From: Daphnia carinata
Lineage: Eukaryota; Arthropoda; Branchiopoda; Diplostraca; Daphniidae
Direction of reading: 5' to 3'
Assembly (NCBI RefSeq): GCF_022539665.2
Contig: NC_081334.1
Span: 6,976,424-7,040,423, forward strand
DNA length: 64,000 nucleotides
Below the pieces are notes generated by a model, which was not told where the DNA came from, made no database searches, and saw only the letters and a list, made by a program, of their open reading frames with translations. Positions 38,723-50,900 of the stretch are shown here, piece after piece; the first letter of the stretch is position 1; every line of letters begins with the position of its first letter. Both the position numbers and the translations under genes were made by a program.

Positions 38723-41266
38723 CGGGCCACAAAACGAGCGATGACGGCAAACAGAGAACCGGAGACACGAAAGAGATAGCGAAGCAAACAAGATAGTAAC
38801 ACATCGACGGAGAGCGCGCAAAAAAGGGAGGGACCCGACGACGTAATTGCTCCCTCGGCTGTATATATAGATATATATCCAAACACACACATAGACTTGA
38901 CTCGGGGAATGGAGAACATGTTTTTCTTCCCCTACATCTTGTCTCTCCCTTGCTCTGCTCTATATATATACCTCCTCATAAAAAACTTGAAAGAGAATAG
39001 AAAAAAAAAACACAATCAAATATAAAAAACAATAAGACTGGCGACTGGAGGAAAAAAAAAAAAAAAAAAAAAAAAAAATGTGATTCGTCCGAATGGCTTT
39101 CAATTATTTCACAAAAGTCGTAAGCCCCCAAAAGAGGCGGAGGACACGCGCACTTAAGTGCCCCCCCCCCCCCCCCCGCTGGTTGACTATTGGTGGGTAA
39201 TACGCGGAACTTGCACGGTTTAAAAACAACGACGACAAACTTAAACAGCATTACATCGTCGAAAAAAAAAAACAAAAAAAAAAAAACATGCGAAGGCAGA
39301 AGCCGCGATTGTGTTTTGTTTTTTATGATTTAGGATGAAGACAGAGTAGAGCTATATGCAGTATAAAAAAATATAGCTCTGCTTCTACTCTATTCTGATG
39401 GAGACATTCTAACTCGTCCTCGTTTCCTTGTTTTTTTTTAAACCCAACTTTTATTATGCTTTTTGGAATAGTTCTCATCGTAAAAAACAGGGAGGAAAGA
39501 GGGACATCCCAAGACCCAAAAAAAAAGAGCCACAAAACTAGAAAATGTGTTGATTTTCAGTTCTCCTGTCATCGAAAACAGCGTCTCTGACAGAGGAAGA
39601 AAGAGAAACTGACAAAGACACAGAGCGATTTCAATTGATGCGCATCCTTATTTGTTTACCTCGTCTCCGTTTCTTTCTCTCGAAACGGGTACGACGAAAA
39701 CAAACAAGAAAGAAATAAATCAAAATACCTTTCGAGGCGAGGCCATGCCACATTCGAACCCCCCCTGTAACGATAGCAGTTCCCTCTTTTATGCCAGTCA
39801 ATATGTATGTACACAAGCCTCACTGCGGGATTCCCGAAATGAACAACCCCTTTCTCTTCCCTTTTTCTTGATATCAAAACACCAGCAAAGAAAACAAAGA
39901 AAACAAAAAAAAAAAAAAAAAAAAAAAAAAATAGAAAAAAGAAAAAGAAAATTCTTGAAATAGTTTACAACAACAACTGAAAGGCATGTTAAAATATCAA
40001 GATACTCCAGAGATATTCCAACACACAATTTAATATCTCTAGCAGGCTGTCGTGTCGTTATTTCCCCCCTCCGTAATCTCATCTGCTATCGCATAACCAT
40101 AAGTGCCAATGTTCGCTAAGGAATAACAGGTGCAAATGAGGAGTCTCTCGTCTTCAGAGATAAGAACCAGGCACTTAAAAAGGAAACAAACGAAATATTT
40201 TGTCGTCGTCGTCGTCGTAGGCTGTTGTTGTTGTTTTTACATAGGGGCTTCGGGGTGGTAGTGTGTTCCTTTGTTGAACCAGGTCGTTAGTCTTGAAAAG
40301 AAGAAGGGAACGAAAGGGATGAACGAAATAACGAACGGGCTATTATTTTCTGTTGCGAGAAGCGGGAGGAATTCATCTGTCAACACGTTGGCTGGCGCCA
40401 AAGCAAAGTCATCATCACGGGATGCGGGCAAAAGGTAATGAGTTATTCTGGCTCCCTTTTTTTTTCTCTTCTTTTCGCTTGAAAAATAAATAAATAAAAA
40501 TAACCAAAAGTCTTTCACGGTCTGTCGCATCACATCAACCTCCTTTTCGGCTATATAATAGAGCAACTGCCTGGAATATAACTAGATCCTGGGCTAGTAG
40601 CCAGTACAAGCGTTGGAGGAGAGGAGAGAAAAGGCAGCAAAAATCAAATACAAAAAAAAAAAAAAAAAAGTTGGAACAAAAACAAAGGCGAAATAACAAA
40701 TGAGGGATGTGTAAGGAAGAGTAGGAGGAGCAGCAGCAAAAAAAAAAAAAAGGAGTGGAGTTGGAAAGAGTTAATGAGGTGCTCGAGCTTTTGTGTAGAT
40801 ATACGCCCCGCCGTCTATACTCGTTTGTTAGCCCGTGTAAATATAACACACAAACCGGGTGCCCTGCAATACAAAGTCGGTCGACATGCTCTGCGAAAAG
40901 CGATAACACAATATCTACGAAACGCACAACGATAACGAAGAAAAGCTTCGCCGCGATATTACGCCTCACAAACTACAATTTTCAAAACGCTTTTCTTTAT
41001 GCCTAGCCCCAGTGTATGTGACGTTTTCTTGCACGTGACGATCAATACTCGCCGTCGTAATTCAAACACGTGGAAGAGGATCGCGCTCCAAGATTCTTTC
41101 GAAATTAGGTGGCGCCCAGGTAACACGTATGACTTCCCATTTGTTGACAGAAATCTTAATCAACCCTGTTCTTTTTGACGTCTTCAGAGAGCGCAAATCT
41201 ATTTGAGTCCCTCCAAGATTAGAAGGCCCATCAGACCGTAATATCGAACACAGCAGTGCGTGTGTG

Positions 41267-41307
<41 letters not shown>

Positions 41308-41908
41308 CAAAAACTTTTCGGACCGTCTGTCATGTCATCGAATGTGTGCCCCCTCCCTCCTTCAATCCAGCAGACATCATTGACGTTTCATGGCTTGTGT
41401 ACAAGAGTCAGTCGAGAGTTTGGCTGGCGAGCAGAAAACTTTCTTGCAGTTAGAGAGTTGGAGGGACCTTTGACAGAAAGTTGAGTGTTATGGAAACATT
41501 AGAGAAGCGCTGAGAAGCGGCCGGACTTAACCTGGTCATAATCAAGATGCAAAGGGCGGAAGGGAGAAACAACATCCAACAGATTCGAACGCCGTACGCA
41601 AGACTCGAATAACGAGAATTCTTGGTTCATCGATGCGCTATCAGAGGTCGGTAATAATATCATGACAGAGCCATGAAGAAAGACCATCAAGAGAAGTCAC
41701 GCACTGCTGCTGCTTCACATGAGACTTTTGGGCGTAGAGGTTAGCAAATTAGTTCCCAAGCGATCAATAGTTAAACCCCCCCCCCTACTGAAAAAAAAAG
41801 GAAGCCTGTTAGCCTATTAAAGAACGGGAATTTTTCTTCCTTTTTTTTATAAAGCTTTACACGCACGCGGAAAGTATGGTCAGTCACACGAGAATCATCA
41901 AGAACGAA

Positions 41909-41941
<33 letters not shown>

Positions 41942-44900
41942 GTTTTCAATCCTGATGAATATATTTATCATCTCGGCTTAAACACGAAGAAACGCCAGCG
42001 ATTGCATCTTTCTCTTTCGTCAGGGAAAAGAGGATATTCACCACGCAGATAAGCAGCAGTGGCGTCATCATTTTTTAATCAAGGTGTTGACTGACTGGGA
42101 TAAAAACGGGGGAAAAAAGGGCGCGGCCCAGTGAGAGAAAAAAAAAAAAAGAAGATTCTTGCGACGATTTTTAATGAGCGTGAGATTATACAACGGAGAC
42201 GAACCCCCCCCCCCCATACAGAGACATATCATTCGACGCCGTCATATCTCATGCGCTCTATTCCAGGAAGAAGAAAAAAAAAGGGATAAAATGGTCCCGA
42301 CAGATGTGAAACTAACTGGGATTGGGGCAGAGGGGGGGGTTTCTTTACGCTCACCAATTTGTTCGTGTACTGCTTCTCTCTATTTATTCCACGTTTCAAA
42401 AAGTGAAGGGAGTAAAGAAAAGAAAAGAAAAAAAAAAAAAAAGGGAAAAGTAGGAAGAACTCACATGTGTGAGTAGTTTTCTAGAGAGTGGGGTTTTGAC
42501 CCCGGCGGGGGTGTAAGAGGTCAACCCGCTGTGTGGGCCGTCAATAAGAGAAGCTGTAAAAACGTATTTCCCCTTCGTTCAAAACCGAAAAGAGAACAGA
42601 CAAGACAGAAAGGTTCGTTTCTCATTTTTATTCCTCTCCCCCCCCCCCCTTTTACCTCCCTAGTTTTGACGTATTCTTCTTCTTCTCAGTTGGTCCGGAT
42701 GAAAAAGAAAACAGCCGCGTGAAATTGCTCCAAGGTGACGACGTCACTAAACGGCAGAAGAAGTTTTTAAGGGAAATGGGTAAAAAAAAAGTGCTGCCCC
42801 ATTTTTATTTTTAAAGAGCCGACAAGAGTGTTCCATAAACCGCAATGACAAAACATTTCCAGACGAATCCCAAACCGAAAAGAAAAAAAAAGGTGGTCAA
42901 CTTCTTTCCCTCCCTAAAATCTCAACTTTTTTTTTTCCAAAGATAATTTAACAGAGATGAAAGAAAAATGCGAACAATCCAACCAACCCAAACATTGACT
43001 TTTGCCGCTTGCAAATTTTAAAACTTATCCTCCAAAATATTTTTCTTTCCTTACTTTTCAGACACTCATTCGCGCTCGATTCAACAGACACACAGACACA
43101 AATCAAAAAGAAAGTTTTCGTGACTCTCGCAAAGTTGACACGACCATCAATAATAACGAGAACGTGTTGAATTGATTCCTGCCATTTCATTCGTCTCGTC
43201 TCGTTTTCAAAAAGAAGAATCGGAAGTCATTAGAAACAGTTTGAGTGAGCCTCTCGTTACGACCCTGCTTTTTTTTCCGTGAAACTAGCACAAAATATCG
43301 ATCCACACAATTTATATAGTTGAGCAGTGGCAATTGCGTCATCAAACGAAGACATAGTAGTACACGCTCTTGTATCTCTTTTAACAACATCTATTTTATT
43401 TTATTTTAGTTTTTTTTTTTACCCCGCTACCAAATGTCCTCCACTTGGCCAACTTCCAGATACGGACACACACACAGAGACGTTTGATTTAAAGTGTCGT
43501 TTCCGTTCTGGTATTGTCAAGACAAGTTTTCGGCTCACCCCCCCCCCCTTCCCTCCGTTCGTCTTTACGCAGTTAGTACGCTGTCTTCATATTTCAGACT
43601 TGATCCAATTTTCAAGTGAAACTTTACTACAACAACCGAAAAAGAGAAAATAAAAAAAAAAAAAAAAAAAAACGTTTCGCAGCAAATCGAATCAAACGTT
43701 CGGACGACTTTATTGTACGGCGTCAGTCGACTATGCGCGTTCGGTGTGAAAGGGGTGCCAAAGTTGTTTCAGTCCCCAGATGATTTTTTTTCCCTCCCTT
43801 TTCTATCCCTCGTTTCTCGAATGCAAACATACAAACGCACATATAGAAGGACGATAGGAAACGAACCTGGACAGCAGCAGCAGCCAGCGGCTTTATACAC
43901 ACACACACAGTTATATAGAGAGGGCGTGACTCAATTACAAGAGGTATTGTCCTCCCCTTTTTTTTTCTGACACATATACACGGAGCAGCGCATCAGAGCC
44001 GAGTCTCATTGTCGATGCCATTCAATTTGAGTCGAAAAAAAAGGAACCTAACAAATAGAAAGCGAAAAAAAAAAAGAAAGAAAGAAAAGGAGACGGTTGC
44101 CATGACAACATCGCGTACTGAACGCATCGTACGGAGTTTGTGCCTGCGTCTGTAACTTGTGTTCCGTGTTGGGGTATCGCGTGGCGTCGATCTATTAGAC
44201 GGTGTAACTTCCTCAGTCACTTCCCCTCCCCTCCCACCAGCCCAACCTTACGTCGCCTCTATGTTATGACAATTAAATCGTCTACCAAATTAATCACCCT
44301 TGCCTGATTTGACGAGGAAACTACGATCCAGAAATGCTTTCCCTTTTTTTTCTCTTCTCTCTTTATTATGAAAACTAACGAGGGTCAAAAACTAAATAAT
44401 AAATTCTTCACACTCTTACCTTTTTGATCCTTTGAGGGAGGGAGGAGGTGGAATTATGGTAAATAATAGACGAGGAAAAGAAGAATTAAAAAAAAATAAG
44501 TTTTTTGTTGTTTTCCGTCTAGACGTTCCGCTTTTTGTTTCTCTTCTTTCACGGGGGAATCGATAAGAAATGACAATCGGACGGGCGGTGTGCCCTTTCC
44601 TTTTTCTCTTTCCTCGTTCGGGGTTAATAACAGCCGATTGTTCCACAAAAAAATAAAAATTGTCTACGGGCAATTGGGCAACAATAATCAGTTTTACTTT
44701 CAACAAGAAAAAATCCGATGGAGTTTCACCCGCTCAATTTCAAATTGTCGTTTTGGCACAAAACGTCAAGGCGACAAGAAAATGCCAGTAATTTTCAAAA
44801 TGCGCATCACTCAAAAAAAGAAGAAAACAAAAGGAAAAATAAGAAACACAATGTCCAAAAACAACTTGATCGGATTGCCTGAAAAACGCAATCCAGCGCG

Positions 44901-47900
44901 CACACGCACAGACACAACCTGTTCGGTTGACGCGAAGGTCTCGACTAAAAGTCCCGACGCCTTTAACGTCACACGACGTCGAAGGGGCGACCCTCCTACC
45001 CCCTGGCGGCGCATGCGCTACGCCGTTCACGTTACTAGCAGTACGTTTGCTCATCACAACACGACAATAGGTATCTGTGGTGCGAATAGGTGACCAAAAA
45101 AAATGGGTATGTGTGTGGAAGGCACGAACAGATGATGACATCTCCTGATGTTTTGATTTTGAAAAAAAAAAAAAAAAATTATGTTTGGCGCTAAAGAACA
45201 AACCCCTATAATTTGGAGGAGCAACTCGTACGAGTGTGCACGTCGCAAATATTGAGCACAGAGAGCAACAGGGATTGAGAAGTGCTGTAACATGGTTTGA
45301 AGGCTGTCATTTATCAAGGACCCAAGACCCCATGGTCGTGGCAAGTGGGGGTACGTATAGTGGTAGACAATTTGTTTTTCTACTTCAGGGGGTATACAGC
45401 GATCCAAGTGCCCTTCAAAACCAAACAAATGACACACAACACATCCGAAAAAAAAAAAAAATAATAAATAAAATTCTTCATCTATTCCAAAAGTATTTAG
45501 CTACTCTCAACTGTCCGGTAGAGTGCGCCCGCTGCAATCGGTGTGTAGCAAATAGTTAATGATGTTGGGGTTTGTGTTCCTTTCAGACACATTATTCAAC
45601 AAAAAAAACTACGACCCCTTATAAGCTTTAACTACTTGTACGAGACCACCCGCTGTAAAAAAAAAAAAAAAAAAGAAAAACCCTCAACCATTTTTTGATG
45701 ACCAGAAGAAAGACACAACCACCAACTTTGATCAAAATCTAAACCAGGAAATTTTAACGGATTTCCACAGGGCCTTTGTTCAAGAGTTTAAGAACCTTTT
45801 TTTTCCCACAAGGTTAAAATGATGCATTTTTCTCCAAACATCATAAGTGTAGCGATGGATTCAATGAAGCCGCATTGAATGGGGTGGAGGAAAAAAAAAA
45901 AAACATTCGTGTGTCAGCAAAAGTGAAAAGACTTGGCCAAAAAAAAAAAAAAAAAAAAAAAATAGGAACAAGATAGGCGGAGCCAGTGGAGCGGCAAACG
46001 AACGGATGTCACGAGGAATTCATTCTAAGAGATGCTGCTTAGTGATTCTTTTTTTTTTTTTTATGCACAAAAAAATCGGGGGGGGGGGGAGTAAAGTTAG
46101 CGTGCAATAGCGATCCATTGCATTCTCAATATTATGTAACATTTTCTTCTATTTTCTTTTCTGACAAGTATTTAGAAATGAGCCACAACACTTCATCATC
46201 AAATCATTCCGCCCGGATAGAAAGAGACGCATCTGCGGCTACGTTAACGCATAATGGACGCATTTCGCGATTGAAAGGAAGAAGATTTTTAGTTTTTTTT
46301 TTCAAATTTCTTACTGAAACAAATTCCATTACGGAAAACTATAGGGGGTACACCAAAATATAGCGCCGCCCAGCAACCGTTTTAGGGTTGTTCATATTTA
46401 GAGGAAATCAAATTTATATTTATCTCAAAAAAAACAAAAAAAAACGCGGATAAATACATTTGACACAGTTTATAAAAGAGACTGACGACGAGAGGGAGGA
46501 GCTCGTGAATACTAAATATGCAGCTGCCTCTTTTAAATGTATACAGTACATGTATTTGGTAGGCCCCACATTTTGTATTCTCCCCTCCATTTCGTCCAGT
46601 TTTTTTTTTGCTGTCTTTTACGTTACATGGTTTGAATCTGTCCCGCTTATTTTAACCTCCCCCCACCCCCTCCCTTTTGCAACTGCCGGAGACAAAATGG
46701 GACCCGTTTGAAAAGTTGTCATTTCTTTGTTGTTGTTTTTTTTTGGTTTTTTTTTACCACAATACACTAGGGGGAAAACAATACGAAAGAAACGTGAAAA
46801 CATAATTTACAGTAGGCCTGTTCCGCTTTTTTTTTTTATTATAGACCGGCGTGCGGTCAGTTACCAAAGTCCCGCTTCCCATGAGTCATTTTTTGTTCTT
46901 CTTCCCCCAATTTTTATAAAAGCTATCAAAATGATAATTTACGATTTGGGGTTTTAAAAAGGGTTGTGCTGGAACCAAAACAAAAGAATTTCCCTTTCAA
47001 AATTTTCTTTTTAAAAAAAGAATGTTAAACTTGGCAATAAAAACTTCTTTTTTTATGCAAATGTTGAGCAGGTTTTTCTTTCAATAAACGAAAGTGGATG
47101 TGATGGACGCGCTAGGGCACGTCCAAAGGTTTTCCCTTCGAATAAACAACAACAACTTTCGCGAACGCAACGATAGCCTGAAAGAAAAAAAAAAAAACTG
47201 AGCGCAGTGGATTGGAATGATTTGATGGGGCATTGAAATGTGTTTGAAATAAAAATTCAGCTGCAAATGATAGAACAACATTCCCACCTTTCAACAAAAC
47301 AACATTGAGGAAATGCATTTTCACGAGAGCTACTACGCAATATAACGTAATGCAAGCCTACACGGTGTAGACCTTTTCCACGTTATATTTGGAGACTAAA
47401 GGCACAAGTGAGAAACAACAGTCGACATTCCAAAAAGCAAAAAGATTGAAGTCGACAGCTGCGGCATTTTCGTGAAAACAAAAGAAGGTCGCGCAATTTT
47501 ACTATGGCGAAAAGCTCGTTTTGTTGTATATCCCTTTTGTTTTATTCGTGTTTCAGACAAAATGAAAAGAAAAAGCCATCGGTTCTTTGGTGGTATAAAA
47601 TCCTTTGGGCTTGTTCCATGACGCATAGCATCTACGAAGTCGAGGTCGAAAAGTTTACGTTTATTTTCCCAAAATAATGTTACAGTTTTTTTTGTTTTTT
47701 TTTTCCTTTCCACACTTTCTTTTTTCTTTTCGGTATTTCAAGAATGTCTCACGCATCGTATTCTTTTTCTCTACGACGTTTCTCCGACTGGAAAATGAGC
47801 TCCTATGCCCGTCCATTTTTACTTTATTTTTTTTTTTTTCCCAAGTCCGCCCCCCCCCCCTTTTTCCCATTTTGTTGGTCGTGACACAAGAAACGAAAAA

Positions 47901-50900
47901 CGAAAAAAAAAAGAGAAACTGTGGATAACGAAAAGATTGAAAACCCGCACGTTTCAGCTCATATGTTTCATCTGGTTGTGTGTTTGTTTCATCCTCCCTC
48001 TCTCCTGATTTATACCGTCCACCAGATGCCCTCACATTTTCATCTTTTTTTCTCTCCTCCCTAACTCGTTCCAAAATCCTCACGATTTTTCTTATTTTTC
48101 TTAACAAGAAAAACAAAAATAAAGAAAATTCAAAAACAACAAAAAATCTTTCAATCTTTCATCTAGAACTGGGAAACCACGTCGCGGCCACTGGAATCCT
48201 CAGTAACATCAGATTGAAACACATTTCCTCACTCAACTCATCTTTGATCGCCATCAAATTTCGCCTCAAGCTGATAATAGACGGAACTGTACGATGCGGT
48301 TGCATGCAGACACAACAAAACTAACCTACTCTCGGTGCAATCTCTCTCTCTCTCTCTCTCTCTCTCGACCGGATTTCTTTTCTTTTTTTTTCCTTCTCCC
48401 TGCAACGAAACTCTCTCAAGAGCAGGAAATCCTGGACTTATTGCAATACATGTATATGTGTGTGCGGTAGACAGAATCGGAACAAACCCCCCGTTAGCCG
48501 CAGTAGTGAATCACGTAACCGACCCCCTCCCCTACCCCCTTTTTTCTTGGTAGAGAGGGCGCGCGCAAAAAAAAAAAGAAAGAAGAGGAAATGGACCTAC
48601 ATATTCCTGTTTCCTGGTACAGTACATAAGATGTTAGCCACATGAGGATAGTCGTTAAAAAAAAAACGGATAGGATATTCAGTGGGAGGAGGGGGGAGAT
48701 ATAATCGTATAAACAATCATATTTCAACGTCCTACAATCTAACCAATATGGCACAAAATAAATCGACCATCAGATTGACGATGACCACCAAAATTGGGCC
48801 CGACCTTTCAACGAAAAAAAAGAAAAGAAAATGCCCCATATAGGAAAAGAAAATCATAATCGGATTGAGGGAATCGATCGATCGATTCCATAATGACGAC
48901 GACAGGTAGAATTATCATCATTATATTAGGAACGTGCTATGGGGAGGGCCCGTGTATAAGACAAAACCGCAAGGGATGATGGGAATGAAAAAAAAAAAAA
49001 AAAACCGGTGGTGCGTCGTGAACGAGAGGAGGAGGGGGCTGATAACGTAATCCCGTTCCGCGACCACAACCGATATAGGATGATTGGCGATGATGCCCAA
49101 CCGCTAGGGGAATTAAGACAGAGATTTTCTCCTACATGAACACATGAGAGCACGGCAAGATGAAAATCAAAGTTAAAAACCCCCTAAAAAGCGCGAGGGG
49201 AGAGAGACGATGGCATGGGGAGGGTTTCAGGTGTCCGTCGCCCATCTTATTATTTCACTAGCGGACCTTTTCGTGTTCAAAATTGGCGGGCTGGAAAGGA
49301 GGGAGGATCAGTAGAGGAAGATTGGTATAATAGAACTACTGTTACGACGGTCAGAGGGAAGGCTAGCAAACCCGGTAATTGGTAACCCAACCCCTCCGCC
49401 TCCTTTTCACTGCAAAACATACCCCCCTTCCCTCCCGTCTCTCTGCGTGGCTCGTGATCAGTTCCTCCTGGGTTTCTTCGCTGCCTTATTATTACTATTA
49501 TTAACCCAATTATAGGGAGGAGTTGGGTGGTAACAAATGATCGATCAAACCCCTTTTAAATTGAATGAATATGTGAGAAACATCGAGGGGCATTTCACGA
49601 CATCGAACGAGACAAGGTAATCAATAAAAAAAAACGAAACAAATTCCCCACTTTGTTGAAGGAGGGGACGTATCTTTTGTACAAGCAGACGACACCAACA
49701 CCTGGGACCCTTTTTGTGTGTGTGTAACGAATAAAGAGGGACATGCGTTTGTACCGGATAAAGTTGACGTCAACGGCAGGTGCAACTGATGGCCGTTAAG
49801 GAAAAAAGAGAAAAAAAGGAAGAAGTTGAAACTTGTTTGTTCTGCCCTTTTCTTCCTTTTGTTAAAGCGATGAACCGATAGTGCGTGCGTGTGTACAAGA
49901 GCAGACAAACAGACACATCACACAACGTCCCCCGCCTTCGTGCCTTCCCGTCCCGGGGAATCAATCAAAAAATGTGTTGCTCTTCTCTTGTTTTTGTTAA
50001 GCAAAAAGAAAAAAAAGGAAAGGAAAACTTCCTCCTTTTTTTTCTTTAGTCGAAAAAAAAACAAACAATATTTTTAAACGTAAAAAAAAAAAAGGAGAAA
50101 AATCGATAGGGGCCCCCAAAACAACGGGGGGTCGAGAAAATGGAAAACACAAGACAAGTTGAGAATGAAAAGATCGTCTCGTATGATCTTGATTATCATT
50201 TTCTTGGGTTAAAAAAAAAACAAGGAGAAGGAAAAAGATTTCCATGTCAAAAAAAAATATAACTCCCTCTTTTTCATCTTTCAGTTCGCCATTCAACCAG
50301 AAAAATTGTTTTCCTTTTTTATTTCAAAAAGAAAATAAAAAATAAACGTTGTCAATCAACCGGAAGAAAAAAAACTGACCATCAGAGCAAGTTGGCTAAT
50401 TTGACGGTTCCAATTGAAATGGCGCAATCACGAAATCATCACTTTCCCGCGCTACAAAAAACCCCCAAGGCAACAGGAACTCTACACTCCATTTCACTCC
50501 CTATCCCTGGAATGATATCAAACTCCCATTTTTTTTTTTTTTTAAGTACGTCCTACACATAGACTGACAGATAAACCAAATCATCAGGAAAATTGCATTT
50601 ATGTTGTCGACAGATACGGTTTTTGGACGGTGCAAGTATTGAAAGATCCGGCAGAGTTCGATCCTGGACAGGAGATGAAAAGTCTTGGCTGTCCAACACA
50701 GGCCCTCAGGGCTATCCAATTCGCCACCGTCATCCAGCAGATAATGACCCAGAGAATATGACGTTCTTCCCCCCCCCCACCCTCTGTTACAGCACGGACA
50801 GTTACCCAGGTCCTTTTTTTTTTAAATGTAAAAGGAATAAAATCTAAAAATGGGATCATCTACTGGAAATCGCTACATCACGTTTTAAAAAAAGGGGGAA

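Noticed and set aside
44590-45201. Overlapping open frames on both strands in the GC-richer patch
   Set aside because: No recognisable domain, no matching phase or acceptor for Ten-m, and low-complexity ends.
45054-45559. Open frames of 107 and 127 codons on opposite strands
   Set aside because: Protein-like in places but with no family resemblance that I can name and ending in homopolymer products.
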